A model generated the notes under the pieces. That model was not told the DNA's origin and ran no database searches. It worked only from the letters and a program-made list of their open reading frames with translations. Of a DNA stretch of 64,000 nucleotides, positions 23,164-34,683 are shown piece after piece. Each line of letters starts with the position of its first letter. Positions within the stretch are counted from its first letter, which is position 1. Made by a program: the position numbers and the translations under genes. Source of the DNA: Paraconiothyrium sp. Pb-2020 (lineage: Eukaryota; Ascomycota; Dothideomycetes; Pleosporales; Didymosphaeriaceae); NCBI GenBank assembly GCA_022419385.1, contig JAJUBI010000003.1, positions 2,790,001 through 2,854,000 on the forward strand. The letters are read 5' to 3'.

Positions 23164-23579
23164 AAACCCGACGGGAAAACTCCACTCTTGGTCCTCGACG
23201 ACGAAACGCCATTCGGCGAATCCAACGACATCTTCTTCTACCTGGCTGAAACCACGCCGTTCTTTTCGGGAAGCTGATGGTGCAAAAGCGTTTCCATGGC
23301 TTTTCTTCGAGAAGAACCAGCAAGAGCCCACTGTTGCGATGCACAAGTCTTGGACGCATTGGGCACAAAACTTCACGCTGATCGATTTGAGTGTGAGGTG
23401 GAGAAATCGAGACGAAAGGTGCAGGCTACGGTTGATGTCAAGGAAAGTCATTTGGCAGGAAGACATCTTTCGTAGAAGATAGAATCCCTGTTTCTGAGAT
23501 TACTCTTCATGCTTTTAAGAGCGAGGTCGAGGTTGGGGGTTTTGATATTGGGAGTACGGCACGGCGGTTGTTAGAGTAG
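23164..23579 (+). pseudogene. decayed glutathione S-transferase
   Basis: Four consecutive plus-strand frames give, in order, segments that match the layout of a GST of the bacterial/fungal type. First is KPDGKTPLLVLDDETPFGES with NDIFFYLAE (thioredoxin-fold proline and Glu-Ser glutathione-binding region). Then come DGAKAFPWLFFEKNQQEPTV (start of the helical domain), KVQATVDVKESHLAGRHL, and finally RIPVSEITLHAFKSEVEVGG, which corresponds to the 'Y.IADI.LYAY.HVA..GGF' core. In-frame stops and shifts separate the pieces: TGA after FFSGS near 23275, a shift near 23385, and TAG near 23474. The N-terminal strand with the catalytic residue is missing or unrecognisable. None of the breaks has splice-site character, so this is best read as a pseudogene. 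Confidence 0.7.
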
Positions 23580-23751
23580 GTAATATGTCATCAAGGGCAT
23601 GTGAGGGTCAAAGAGAACCTACGGGGGGAAATTAGGTTGAGATGGCCTCAAGGCAAGACCAAGTTAGGGGCGTGGCAACGGTCTAAAATAGTCGTACCGA
23701 GTAGTTGTTCCTTAATGGCTAGCCGAGGCAAAATCGGTCCTCTGGTCTTCC

Positions 23752-24171
23752 TCATAACCCCCACACGCCAGCACTATAGTACGCACCATAATTGTTCAAA
23801 TACCTCGCCCTATACCCTCTCACTGCTTCAGTGAGTCTGTCTAATAAAGCATCAGCCTTTTCTCTGTCTGCATCGCCAGCAAACCATTTTGCATAGATGA
23901 CATTCGTCCAGAAGGTGGTCTCCGCAGTAGCCGCCAGGGCAAAGCCGGTGTAGATTAGGTACCGAATTGGGCGCGGTGAGCACCGAACTTGGGCCCATAT
24001 ATTGAGTGAGGATGCGTTGGAGACTGAATTTTTTGGGGGTCGAGGTGTTGTGAGGTGTTTAGAGGAGTGACTGAGGGAGCGAGATTGAAGCTTGACGATG
24101 GTGGTGGAGATGCGGTAGCTGGCTGATTCTATTGAGAGTTGGGGAGGTCTTCGTAAGGTAGAACGAAACAT
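23752..24171 (-). CDS. small single-TM protein, probably mitochondrial
   Basis: Intronless 139-residue protein. The N-terminus (MFRSTLRRPPQLSIESASYR) is basic and hydroxylated with few acids, as in mitochondrial presequences. One hydrophobic span, YLIYTGFALAATAETTFWTN, lies about residues 71-92, followed by a charged helix (GDADREKADALLDRLTEAVR) and a Tyr/Gly-rich end (RARYLNNYGAYYSAGVWGL) that looks conserved. I cannot name the family. It is divergently placed to the TINC homologue. Confidence 0.72.
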   Translation of the reverse strand: MFRSTLRRPPQLSIESASYRISTTIVKLQSRSLSHSSKHLTTPRPPKNSVSNASSLNIWAQVRCSPRPIRYLIYTGFALAATAETTFWTNVIYAKWFAGDADREKADALLDRLTEAVRGYRARYLNNYGAYYSAGVWGL

Positions 24172-25135
24172 GGTTCCTATTGGTCGAGTCTAGGTTGGAT
24201 CGGGTATCGTTGCACAGCAGCGAAAGAATTTGGCGTCGATGACTGAGTTTGGTGCCAGAAGTGGAGGAACTGACGTTGAAAGCAGGGCTTGACGCCAGAA
24301 GCTATATTTATTCAGGAGTTGAAGTCTGTAGTTGAGATGTGTTGAGGTGATGAACATGACAGCCAATATACACAATCAATCGTGTTTGTTCTTCTTATAC
24401 ACGAACGACCGGATCGAATCTGAGAGGTATATCAGCTCGCTAACTGGATCGGGCCATGCCAAGGATGAATGCTCCGAATTGGGCGGACGAGTGCGAGCTC
24501 TGGCGAGTCGGCGTGGACGCCTGCCGACGACAGTCATTATTGCACTGATGGCTTGTCTTACTGACTGGACCGACTGCCCCTTGTACTGGTGATAGGCGCG
24601 TACCATGAGAGGGTTGTAGTGTGGTCCACTTCGGTGTGTAGACGAAGCGACATTGCCGCCCGTCCACGCAACCGCGTGCCACATGATCGCAATCTCCAGG
24701 GTTTTCTTAGGCGTGCCCGAACGAGGAGTGGCATTCGCGAAGCCGGCGCCGTGACGTCGCGCGGCAGGCGTACACCTGCAGACGTCCACTGCGCTTGTGC
24801 AGAGTGGGTGAACGTCATGGCAAACAGCAGGCCAATGGATACTTGGTCGCGAAACTTGATGGCAGGGCGGGTGGCCGTTGCGCAAAACGCGGTGGCTGGG
24901 GCGGGGCTTTGGGCAAGGATACCGCTGCTGCTGGCACCCATGCATCCATGTCCCACGCGCCGAGGAATCACCAAAAGCATCTCCCCTCCTCGCTCACACG
25001 CACCCCCCTCGACATACCAAACCCTCGCCATAACCCGACTGCCACGCACGTTGAGCATGCCCGCCGCCGGACGAACCAACTCCACCAGGGCATTCGCTGT
25101 TTCGCGCGCAAAGAGTGCGCCCAATTGAGACGCAC
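24172..25135. other. divergent promoter region
   Basis: About 960 bases between two divergent starts. Several overlapping frames (for example minus 24376-24945) contain protein-like patches but no recognisable domain, and they overlap each other on both strands. I regard them as chance in GC-rich DNA. Confidence 0.45.
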
Positions 25136-27504
25136 ATGGAGCTAGCGAGAGACAACAACATTCCGGACAGCCCACGTTGTTGCTGCGGTAGCAGTGACTG
25201 CGCGTTCCTGAAGCACAACGATAAGTTGGTCGAAGGGCTCGAGCGGAATGTAAACAAGGCTGCTGTGCTGGGCCAGGTATGTGATATGCCCTGCCGATGA
25301 TACCCCAACACACGTCCTGTGGCGCGTGGAATCAGTAGTGCGACAGGATGCTAGACACCGAGAGATATTCGAGAGACTGGCTCACATTCTCCCTGCAGGC
25401 ACTGCTTTCCCGCCATGAGGCCTACGTCGCCGACTCGGAGCGCGAACGCAAACACATGCTCAGCACCATCGAGGGCCTGGAGAAAGAGAAGGTGAAACTC
25501 GAGGAGAAGAACGCAGAGGTCATCAAGGCGAATCGACAACTCTTGGACAGGTTGGAGCAGTTGAACGACGCGGTCGCGAGCTCAGATGCCCAGATCAAGG
25601 CGCTTACCGATACCCTGCATTCGACCGAGGAGGAGCTTTTGAGGCTGAGCTCCCTCGCAGCCCGGACGCAGATGCTCGAGGCGCAGCTGCTGGATCTGGA
25701 AAGGGAGCAGATGCAGACGCAGACGAGTTTGGAGCTAAAGCTCACAGATGAGAAGACAGTCATACAACGATGGAAGAGAGCGGAAAAAGTCATTGCCGAT
25801 CTCCAGGACCAGATCGACCGCATCGAGAAAGAGTCACGGGAAGAACGCGAGAGGCATGTCGAGATTGTCGCGCGCATGGAGCGGCGCATGGCTGTGGATG
25901 GAGAGTTGGCGACGGCGGCGGGAAGATTGAAGGCGAAAGCTGGAGTCGACAAAAGTGGCACAAATGTTGTGTCGCACTTTGTCAAGGACATCCTGTTGGA
26001 CAACACGAACTTGCAACATGGCATTATCGAGCTCCGAGAGATGCTAGACAGCTCGAACAAAGAAGTAGAACGTCTCCGAGAGTATCTGGGCGCCCATCAG
26101 CCTGTGTCTCCGAGCGAGAGCCCTTCTGAGCTCGCGACACCCCAAGCTGCCACTCCAAACCTGCAGAAAGAATTAGCCGGAGAAACCGTCTACAACCAAG
26201 AACTGCATATCCACCATCATTACAGCCAACCTCTGGCGAAAACTCCATCGAAAACTCCATCGAAAACTCCAAGTCGCCGCCCGAGAAAGAAGCGCTTCAG
26301 TCTCACACCTGGACATTTCACACCTCCTGTGCAAGCAGACCCCGCAACGCAAGCTACTATACTATCTCAAACCGCTGTCACCGTACCCAAAACGAATCGC
26401 TGGTCCAATGCAACCACTCTCGCGCCATCACTCCCCAGCTCCCCTCTCTCTGTTTCACATCGCGATTCGATATACGACCGTGTCTTCAGCGACGCTAATT
26501 ATGATTCTTCACGTCCGACGAGTCCCTCAGACTCAATCGACCTTCAGTCACCCAAGTTCGGACCAGGGACGCACATTACATGCGACATCAATCAGCACTA
26601 CCGCAAGAAAACACAGTCACTGAAGCCACCAAGCTTAGCAACGATCAGAAGTGTAAGCACGCCTATCTCGATAACAGCGAAAAGTAGCCCAGCGAGCGCA
26701 GTGGTGTGTGGCGTTAGTCCCGCTAGTTCGCTTGCCAACGATGACTTCGTCCTTTCGCCGTCTCTGCGAGCGCAGCCTACAATTGTAGAAGAAGGCGAAG
26801 ATAGTTTTTACGCCGACGCTGATGCCATCCCTGAAACTCTTGCCTCCCCGTCGCCTAATGCTCGCCTCGACGATGAGGAACTCGAAGCCCTTACGTCACC
26901 ATGGATTCAAACCCGGCCAACCCTCCGCCGCGCCGTATCTCACGAATCATTAATTTCGTTATCAGGAATGGATATCCACACCCTGCAATCGCGGCCTTCA
27001 CAATTACTTCTATCGGCCTCCCCACGCTTTGCGATGCCAGGGGGTGCGGACAGTCCGAATCCTGAGCTCACGCCCTGGACCGCGACCGCGCGTATGAGCC
27101 GTCGGAACCTCGACTCCAGCACGTACAATCGATCTCTTTTATACTCTAGTACCCCGCGCGCTCCGAGTGCAGGGTATAGAACTCCCTCAGCTGGAGGCCT
27201 GGGCAAGAAAGTCGGTGGTTGGGTTCTTGGGAAGTGGGGTGCTGCTCCCGCTTCAACTTCCGCCTCCTCTTCGCCACGGCCTGACTCGAGCCAGAGCGCG
27301 GAGACGCAATCTAGCACTGAGACGGTGAAGAAGGAAGTGAGCGGGAAGAAGAAAGAAGTGAGGAAGGAAGTGCGCTTGAGGGCACCGGGCGTCAATCAGA
27401 ATGGGCCTATTTGGGGGTTCTTCGATGTCAAGGAGACTCCTACCAAGATTGTGGTCGAGGAGTATGACGCGGAGGCTCTGGGGGAGGCGCTTGCGGAGGG
27501 CTAG
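25136..27504 (+). CDS. NIMA-interacting coiled-coil protein (TINC-like)
   Basis: Homologue of the filamentous-fungal 'nima interactive protein' (A. nidulans TINC), found as a partner of the mitotic kinase NIMA. Exons 25136..25276 and 25399..27504 are joined in phase across a 122-nt intron (GTATGT, CTCCCTGCAG) to give about 748 residues. The short first exon encodes a Cys-rich start (CCCGSSDCAFLKHN) and LERNVNKAAVLGQ, which runs into ALLSRHEAYVADSERERKHM from exon 2. Residues ~50-290 are a long coiled coil; VVSHFVKDILLDNTNLQHGI and the HIHHHYSQ motif follow. Three TPSK repeats (26237-26272) precede a basic patch, then a Ser/Thr-rich disordered tail. An ATG at 25348 inside the intron would give a wrong N-terminus. 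The TINC identity rests on recalled family sequence. Confidence 0.85.
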
Positions 27505-28517
27505 ATGACCTTGCCTAGTGGCAGTTTTCGTTGGACAACGATCGTCAATGGTAAAATTCCTATCTCGCCTTTCTATTTTTGCGTGAAGGGGTAAATAGTT
27601 GGAGCGGGAATGAGGAACATGCATGTATCGCATCGTCTGGCGTTTTATACCTGATTCTTGGGAGTGGGATTGTCTCTTCAAAGGGTTGTTCGAGAGAGGA
27701 TTGGACTTGAATCCAATGGAGGGACGATGGATATACCAGCCTATATACGGCATATTTCCCTAATATCATTTTTAATCAATAATCAACGTTGATTTCCAAT
27801 CATTCGACGATAATGAGTACCATGATTTGAAGCTCGCCAACGTGTTCACGCAAGTCATACCAGATGCGCAAAGGCAGCTTAATATACCTCATATACAAAC
27901 ATCAAGTGAACAATCTTGACCTCGTACTTGATCGAGAGTATTAAGAAACTAATGCATCCACGCGAGGGCTCCCTTGAATCCCGCAAGGACTGCCAGGTTG
28001 AACAAACAATCAAGTAGGACTTTTCGACAACTGAATCCTGCGAGTCAAACTCTGCGGAATGTTCCATTTCCATGTTGCGTATCCGAGGCCTGGGATTTCG
28101 TGTCGAAGCGGCAATTACCTGACCCATCGTGGCTGCGACCGACCACCCACCCAAGATGGAACGCCACCAGACCGAGAGAATCGATCAAGAACACCAAGCA
28201 AGAAGCGACCCCCGAAGCGAACAATCACGAACTGAAGAACAACTTTCGAGGCTGCGCGATATTCGAATTACCCCGCCAAGCCGGAAAACACCCCTCATCC
28301 TTCGAGACATCAACCTCGGCCTGCTCCAGACTTCGCTTCTCCGCACATGCATGCTCTTACAGCAGGGCGACTAATCAAGCCGCTGATTACTATACTAATC
28401 TTGTGAAGCCATCTTTTCAACTTCTTCAATTCACGTATTCTGTGGTCTCCATTCTACTGGACTCTCCCACCTTCTAAGATTCATCACTACCGCTTTGCTG
28501 ACTAGTGTGAACTCCCA
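27505..28517. other. intergenic
   Basis: About 1 kb upstream of the enoyl-CoA hydratase gene. A 167-codon frame (27974-28477) lacks domain character and ends close to the next start. I see no supported gene. Confidence 0.45.
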
Positions 28518-29569
28518 ATGCCCCAACCACGTCCAGCCCCAACCCTCCCAAAAAGCTACAACGATCTCCAATGGAAAGAGATCAGAACCGAGAACTACGC
28601 AGGAGATCCCAGGATCATCATACTGACTCTCTGGAGACCAAAAAATCATAATGCCTTCACAAACACCATGATGCTTGAGCTCGAGCAAGCTTATTCCATG
28701 TTCGATGTAGACGACAGAGTGAAATGCATCGTGTTTACTGCGACAGGGAAGATATTCTGCGCAGGCGCAGATCTAGAGTTGGGTTTTGTGGGCGGCCAGG
28801 AACCAATCAATGAGCACAGGGATGGGTAAGTGATGCTATGCTATGGAAGAGAGCTGAAGGACGCGGACTGTAGCTAATATGTAAGTAGTGTAAGAGTGGA
28901 AGAGTCACCCTCGCCATCCACAACTGCCGCAAGCCCACCATCGGCGCCCTGAACGGTAGCGCAGTCGGGGTCGGCATAACCATGACGCTTCCCATGAACA
29001 TCCGCATTGCGCCCAAAACCGCAAAAATTGGCTTCGTCTTCGCGCGCCGCGGGCTCGTCATGGAGGCTTGCAGTTCCTTCTTTCTACCACGGCTGATCGG
29101 GCACTCGCGTGCGATGGCGGCAATCACAACGGGCTCAACGTATCCTGCAGCAGACCCGATTTGGTCGGGCTTGTTCGCATATACGGTGGACAGGCCGGAT
29201 GATGTTTTTCCTAAAGCCATTGAGGTTGCGAATGAAGTTGTGAAGAACACGAGTGTGGTGTCTACATACCTGATGAAGGAGTTGATGTTCAGGGATACGG
29301 GGAGTGCGGAAGGGCAGCATTTACTGGATTCGAGGATCTTGTATGAGTTGTTCACGTCTGCGTAAGTGTACTCCACAAGGAGACGGTGGAGTCAGCGAGC
29401 TAACAGAGAGTACAGGGACAACAAAGAGGGTGTGCAAAGTTTCCTACAAAAAAGGCTTGCGCAGTTTACAGGTACGATGGATAACACGCTCGTCTCAGCG
29501 TATCCGTGGTGGAATCCGATCGATGTCGTGGGGAAGCCAAAAGTTGAGGGTGCAAAAGCTAAGCTATAA
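28518..29569 (+). CDS. enoyl-CoA hydratase/isomerase, peroxisomal
   Basis: Crotonase-fold enzyme acting on acyl-CoA double bonds in fatty acid beta-oxidation. Exons 28518..28825, 28897..29361 and 29416..29569, with introns of 71 and 54 nt, give 308 residues. Family marks are ILTLWRPKNHNAF, the oxyanion-hole segment FTATGKIFCAGADLELGFVG, and KPTIGALNGSAVGVGITMTL followed by GFVFARRGLVMEACSSFFLP, where the Glu of the crotonase active site is expected. The last three residues, AKL, are a type 1 peroxisomal targeting signal variant. Whether it is a hydratase or a delta3-delta2 isomerase cannot be settled from these motifs; the RRGLVMEACSSFFLPRLIG pattern resembles isomerase-like members. Confidence 0.9.
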
Positions 29570-29840
29570 TGTATCGACACTGACAGATAAAATTTGATCG
29601 TGAAGCTTTTTGATTTCAATATTGTATCACATATACCGTGTATGTGACTTCGTAACTCATGGCCCACATGTTATCTTCATCCCGACATTGTCCCTATGGC
29701 CTTCACGTACAAGATGCGAGATGGTTGGTATCAGGGATTTTGATTCGTTCCTAGTATACTTCATTTTTGAAGCCATGCATGAAAGCCCGAGAAAGCCAGA
29801 TCATCCTTGCCAGCCAGACCCACTCCAGGAAAGAAGACGC

Positions 29841-30820
29841 TTAGAAGAAAGTTGAAGGCCTGGAAGAAGAGAAGATCTTCTTGCTGGCCGACTTGTTGAC
29901 ACGGTGGGGGAGAGGGAACTTGAGGTTCTTGACGAGGAGCTGCTTGATGTACGGGCGGCGGATGTCAGCGGTCTTCTCGACCTCGATGACCTTGAGGATC
30001 TGAACCGAAAGTTAGTTTAAGGGCCGATAAGATGATAGATGAACGTACGTGGATCGACCGAAAGCGGGATCGGTGGCGGGCGGCCATGTCCTGGTAGAGG
30101 GCATCGACAGCGTCCGTCCGGGACATCTCGCGGTACTCCTTGTACATGTTGTGGGTGCCGGAGCGCGAGTCGTAACGGATCCAAATGCCGAAGTTCTTGA
30201 CCTTCTGGGGGCGCTTCTCGTGGATCTGCGAGGAATTAGCGGTGCTGAGCGTAGTCGACGGAGCCAATCGGTACATACCTGGTTCACAGACACGATTTCA
30301 CCGTTCGCCTTCTTGATCTTGCGGAGCTTGCCAAGGAAGTACCAGAATCGCGACTTGGCGACGACCTCGTTGGGCGCAAAAATGCGCATGCGGTAGAGCT
30401 TCGGGGTCGGGTTGGCCTCGCTGGGCAGGTGACGCCCGATGATCTGGTATTCCTGAAGGCGACCTACGATTGTCAGCATGTTGCCCGCAGGTGTCGTAAC
30501 CAAAAGTTTAGCAATTGCAGTCCGGATCATCTGGGTAGATGCAGTTAATGTGCGCGTCGCTGGATGTTGCGGTCAAACCCAGAGTTTTGGCGGCCGTCCT
30601 CGCTTGTGCGTATCCTCGTTGCGTCAACGTCACTCGGCCCCAGCGAGACGGCGTGGTCTTTCTTTTAAAATACCGCTTCTTGTATGGTGCCATCCAAGCT
30701 GATCGAATTTTCGCAATCGAAAGCGGTCGCGAGGTGAAGGTAGGCGGGCGCATCTCCATGTGCAACGAACGGACTGCAATTGCTGGGACTTGGCGGGCGA
30801 GAAAAGGACTGCTTACCCAT
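29841..30820 (-). CDS. RPL20: 60S ribosomal protein eL20 (L18a)
   Basis: Protein of the large cytosolic ribosomal subunit. Four exons, complement(29841..29999, 30049..30225, 30279..30463, 30817..30820), give 174 residues, against 172 in yeast Rpl20. The first exon is only 4 nt, ATGG before a GTAAGC donor, and the first intron is 353 nt, as is common in fungal ribosomal protein genes. The sequence opens MGRLQEYQIIGRHLPSEANP and includes RFWYFLGKLRKIKKANGEIV, IHEKRPQKVKNFGIWIRYDS and YKEYREMSRTDAVDALYQDM. It ends in a basic tail finishing with STFF. Other introns are 53 and 49 nt. Confidence 0.95.
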
Positions 30821-31191
30821 CTGTGGTCCTGTCAGCAATCGCAGTAATTTGGAGAAGATAGGTAACGCACCTTGATGCTGTGGTGTGGTGGTTAGTACCG
30901 GTGTGGTCGTAGAGTCGAAGTTGGCAGTAGCGATGAGAAGACCAAAATTGTCTTGCGTGCCGAACTGTGCGAGCTAACCATTTCCACAACTAGCGCGCGA
31001 TCGGCGGCACTTTCCACTAGCACCGACGCAACTGCCCGCCAATGTCCCCCTCTAGCTGTGATTTGGGAGCGTCTCTAGTCACTACGGTCACTTCACACGA
31101 TGCATGATAATTGAATGCTACTTACCTGCACCCGGGTCAACGTACCTTCACACTGCCGCAAAGGTGTAACACACTCGACGTCGCTAGTTCC
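30821..31191. promoter_or_regulatory. divergent promoter of RPL20 and CSN12
   Basis: A compact 371-nt region between two divergent starts, so both promoters must lie here or in the first RPL20 intron. I see no element that I can name with confidence. Confidence 0.5.
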
Positions 31192-32780
31192 ATGTCAATG
31201 GAGGCTGCACTTGCCGGCTTTCAGCAGGCTTATTATAAGCACGATGCCTTAGAACTCGCGAGCTGCCTCAAACCAACGCCCGTCGATCGCCTGTACGATT
31301 TCTGGCGCTCCACGAACGAAGCCAGAGTGGAGCACAACGTCAAGCACGCGGTTACCTACGGGCTGGGCGGGATAGAACGCAGTGAAGTGCAGGGCTGGAT
31401 AGATGTGTTCGCGGACTTTTGGCGGGCTTCGGATAAAATCATCAAAGCAGATCAGGCGCATAATCAAGGCAGACTTTCCGAGCGACACTCGGTGGAAGTT
31501 TATGAGGCATGGAAGGACCTGGTGTCAACCTTACAGAAGTACATCGGCAACGGAACGCTGCCACACTGGATTATCTTCACGCTGTACTTCGTTGCAAATG
31601 ATTTGAGGAAATTCGCTATCAAGGCGGACACACAATTGGCGAAAGCAAAGCCGGTCACCTTCAGTGCAGGCTTTTCTGATGATGTAGTGGCCACGACACC
31701 AAAGAACCAGAAGCTCGAAGAAGCTGCTCGAGTCTTCAGCCGTGTCTTTGCGTTGTGCATGAGCGACAGGTGAGTGTATTCGTCTGATGCTCTGTTGGTA
31801 ACACTGACGCTTGCAGAAACCCGAATTTGAGCGAGTCGCGCAAATGGGCTGTATACTGCATAGCGAACCTACAGTTCAAGACATATTTCAAGCTTAAGAC
31901 GATTACGTTGTGTAAGAACCTTATCAAATCGATCGAAGCTCAAGCAGACATGCCTCCATGGAACTTGTACCCGAAGGCACATCGGGTCACCTACATGTAC
32001 TACTGCGGCGTTATAGCCTTCCTACAGGAGGACTATAGTAAGGTTTGTTATATTTGTCACTGAGTTTTCCCTTTCACTGACGTGCCATAGGCAGAAACCG
32101 CCCTGTTCAATGCATGGGCATACTGCTACAAGGGAAGCACTAAGAACAGAGAACTCATCCTGACATACCTAATTCCCTGTCGCCTCATCACGAAGAGCGA
32201 GATCCCATCCGCTCAGATCCTTCAGGAGTTCCCGCATCTTCAAAATCTGTTTGGCGATCTTGTCAGCTCTATCAAGAAGGGCGACCTCGCAGGCTTCGAT
32301 AAGGCGTTTGCCGAAGGCGAACCCGAATTCGTGCGACGCCGCGTATTCCTTACGCTCGAGCGAAGCCGCGACATCGCACTGCGCAATCTGTTGCGCAAGG
32401 TCTTCCGCGCAGCGGGCTACGAAGACCTTAAAGAGGGCCAGACGGAGAAGGATAGGATCAGGAAGACCCGAATACCGCTGGCGCACTTTGCTACTGCGCT
32501 CAGAATGGGATCGGGCGGTGGACAGACAGTCGACGATGAAGAGGTCGAGTGCCTGCTCGCCAACATGATTTACAAGGTGCGTATACGAAGCGTCCTTCAT
32601 GGGCGCCTGTGAATGTCGCCACGTCGCGCCGGCAATCCCGATCCGATCACTGCCATATCTGCCTATACGCCTCGAATCGTTGCTGACTGACTGCAGGGTC
32701 TTATGAAGGGCTATATATCGCGCGAGCATGCCATGGTGGTCTTGAATAAGAAGGGTGCATTTCCTGGTACCGGCGTCTGA
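31192..32780 (+). CDS. CSN12: Csn12-like PCI domain protein
   Basis: PCI-domain protein of the Csn12/PCID2 (Thp1-related) family. Yeast Csn12 associates with the COP9 signalosome and, with Thp3, with transcription and splicing; human PCID2 acts in TREX-2 mRNA export. Exons 31192..31769, 31817..32042, 32091..32576 and 32697..32780, with introns of 47, 48 and 120 nt, give 457 residues. Visible features are RNPNLSESRKWAVYCIANLQ, the helical repeats with YPKAHRVTYMYYCGVIAFLQ, ETALFNAWAYCYKGS with RELILTYLIPCRL, and the C-terminal winged-helix part ending NMIYKGLMKGYISREHAMVV. The start is the first in-frame ATG (MSMEAALAGFQQAYY). Confidence 0.9.
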
Positions 32781-34683
32781 CGCGTGACGCTTAGGAGCCT
32801 ACGTACCACTACTACACCCGGGGATACATTCCGGGCCTTATGATGGGCAGATACAGAGCGGCGCCATCAATGCGGCGCTGTTCTGGGTATCTGTAAAAGG
32901 GTACATCACCGGCGTGCCGATATGGTCGATGGGCAACAACTGGTGCGACGAAGCACGCTGCGCACACCAGGCGGGGTCTCGTTGGCCGCACAATATACCC
33001 AGATAGATCTTCAGGAGAAGTGCGCCTGCATTGCTAGCTCTCAATCTACCTGCGCATGCTCTGCGCAGCTGTCCGCTGTTGCACAAGGCTGCGCTGCAGT
33101 ACTTCCCGTGTGCACTGACCGGCTCATGTGATATCGGGTCGTGTTCGCGTCAGCGCGCCTGGACGCGTCGGCCGTCTTTTCGCCCAATGCGAGCCGTTTG
33201 TGCCCCTCCTCAACAGTCTCTTTGCTTGCCGCTCTAAGATACCGGAGTGAAACCACCCGCACCTGCATGCGAGATCCTTGCTTCTGTACCTGCCGGCCGC
33301 TGTCCGTTGCTTTGCTACGTCTCACGCCGAAGATCACTGCTTCACAGCGGGCGGCCGCCTCGCTTCGTCCATGGGACGTTGCGCATTGTTGTCGCACTGT
33401 CCACGTATACGGTGACTCACTTTGGCGATCGAGAATGACGAGCGGCTTCCAATTTTGTTGGTGCGACAGCGACGTGACTTGTAGTGACGGCGCCGTGATC
33501 CACCCTTTGTCCCCACCGAGACACCCATCCCGTCGCAGTGGTCTCGTCCGGCGCATCCCTGCCCACTGCATGCGTTCCGGTGAATAGCGTGCTTGCTAAT
33601 AGCGACGGTGCGGAGAGTTACCTAACCCACGCAAGGCAACCTACATCCGGCGTTCCGCGACATTCCTTCATTGACCCTTCCCTCGAAGCCTCAAATGTCA
33701 TCACAGCATTGAGAGCCGTCCACGGGTAGACATACTGCATGTGTGATATATAGTGGATTTCGGTCGAGTAGAGACACGACCAAGAAAGGCAATGCCGGCA
33801 ACCGCCCAACAAGATCAGCTCAGGCTGATTTTGAGCGAAGCTGAACACTGCTTTCTCCAACTCCACGAACGTCACGAGACTTGGTAGAGGTATCTAGAGT
33901 TCACATGATAGTGCGTGTAGTGTAGCGTATGGCCTTAGTCGGAACTCCCGCATACCCAAGTGCACCAGCCATCGAGCCAACAAGCATCCCACCTATCCTT
34001 CTAAGTAGTACAATTTGGTGCCATCTGTCCCGCAGAAAGGAAAGCCAAGAACCATCAGGACATTGAGATCATTAGATACGAAACAAAATTCGAAGAGAAA
34101 AATAGCTCGTTAGGCGACCGTGACCTCGCCGCGTCCTTGAATCCGAACCAGGGCTTCCACAATTTAGTTGCCCGATAGAGGAGTACAGTCATAACCAAGT
34201 GCAGGACAAAACTCAGAAGTCTTGGGAAAGAACAGAAAGATACTGATACAACGAGTCGGCAAAAGAGCGCCTGAATGAAAACCGTTTCACAGGACCCGTA
34301 ACGCCGTGTAGGAGGAGTTGAAATCCGAGATGGAAAGAGGTTGAATAGCCTCGGTGCTTGTTGAGTCGTAGCTGTGAGGCTGACCAAGGAAAATGTATGA
34401 TTACAAGAAGCGAAACTAGTACGACGGCGACGCCGACATGAATTTTTAATGGTTGGTGCGTGCTAAAGTTGCGTGGTATAATCCAGGGGCTGTCGGGAAG
34501 TCGGAACGAACCGAGCGTGCCAGGATGTGAGTCAGAGTAAAGGGGCGAGAAGAGTTGCGCACGCGGACGTGCAGAGTCGCGTCCGGGATGAAAGCGACGA
34601 ATTAAGAGCAGAGAGTATTGCGAGAGTCGGAGATGAAAGACGGCGACGTGCGATGCATCGTTGCCTAGTGATGGCGAACGCAC
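32781..34683. other. intergenic, convergent 3' ends
   Basis: About 1.9 kb between the CSN12 and BTB gene stops, long for a convergent pair. Overlapping frames on both strands near 33040-33590 and 34213-34683 have no consistent protein features. Nothing is identified. Confidence 0.45.

Noticed and set aside
24376..24945. 189-codon minus-strand frame
   Set aside because: Some protein-like patches, but it overlaps a plus frame and another minus frame and has no splice-supported extension.
27974..28477. 167-codon plus-strand frame before the enoyl-CoA hydratase gene
   Set aside because: No recognisable features; more likely upstream or leader sequence.
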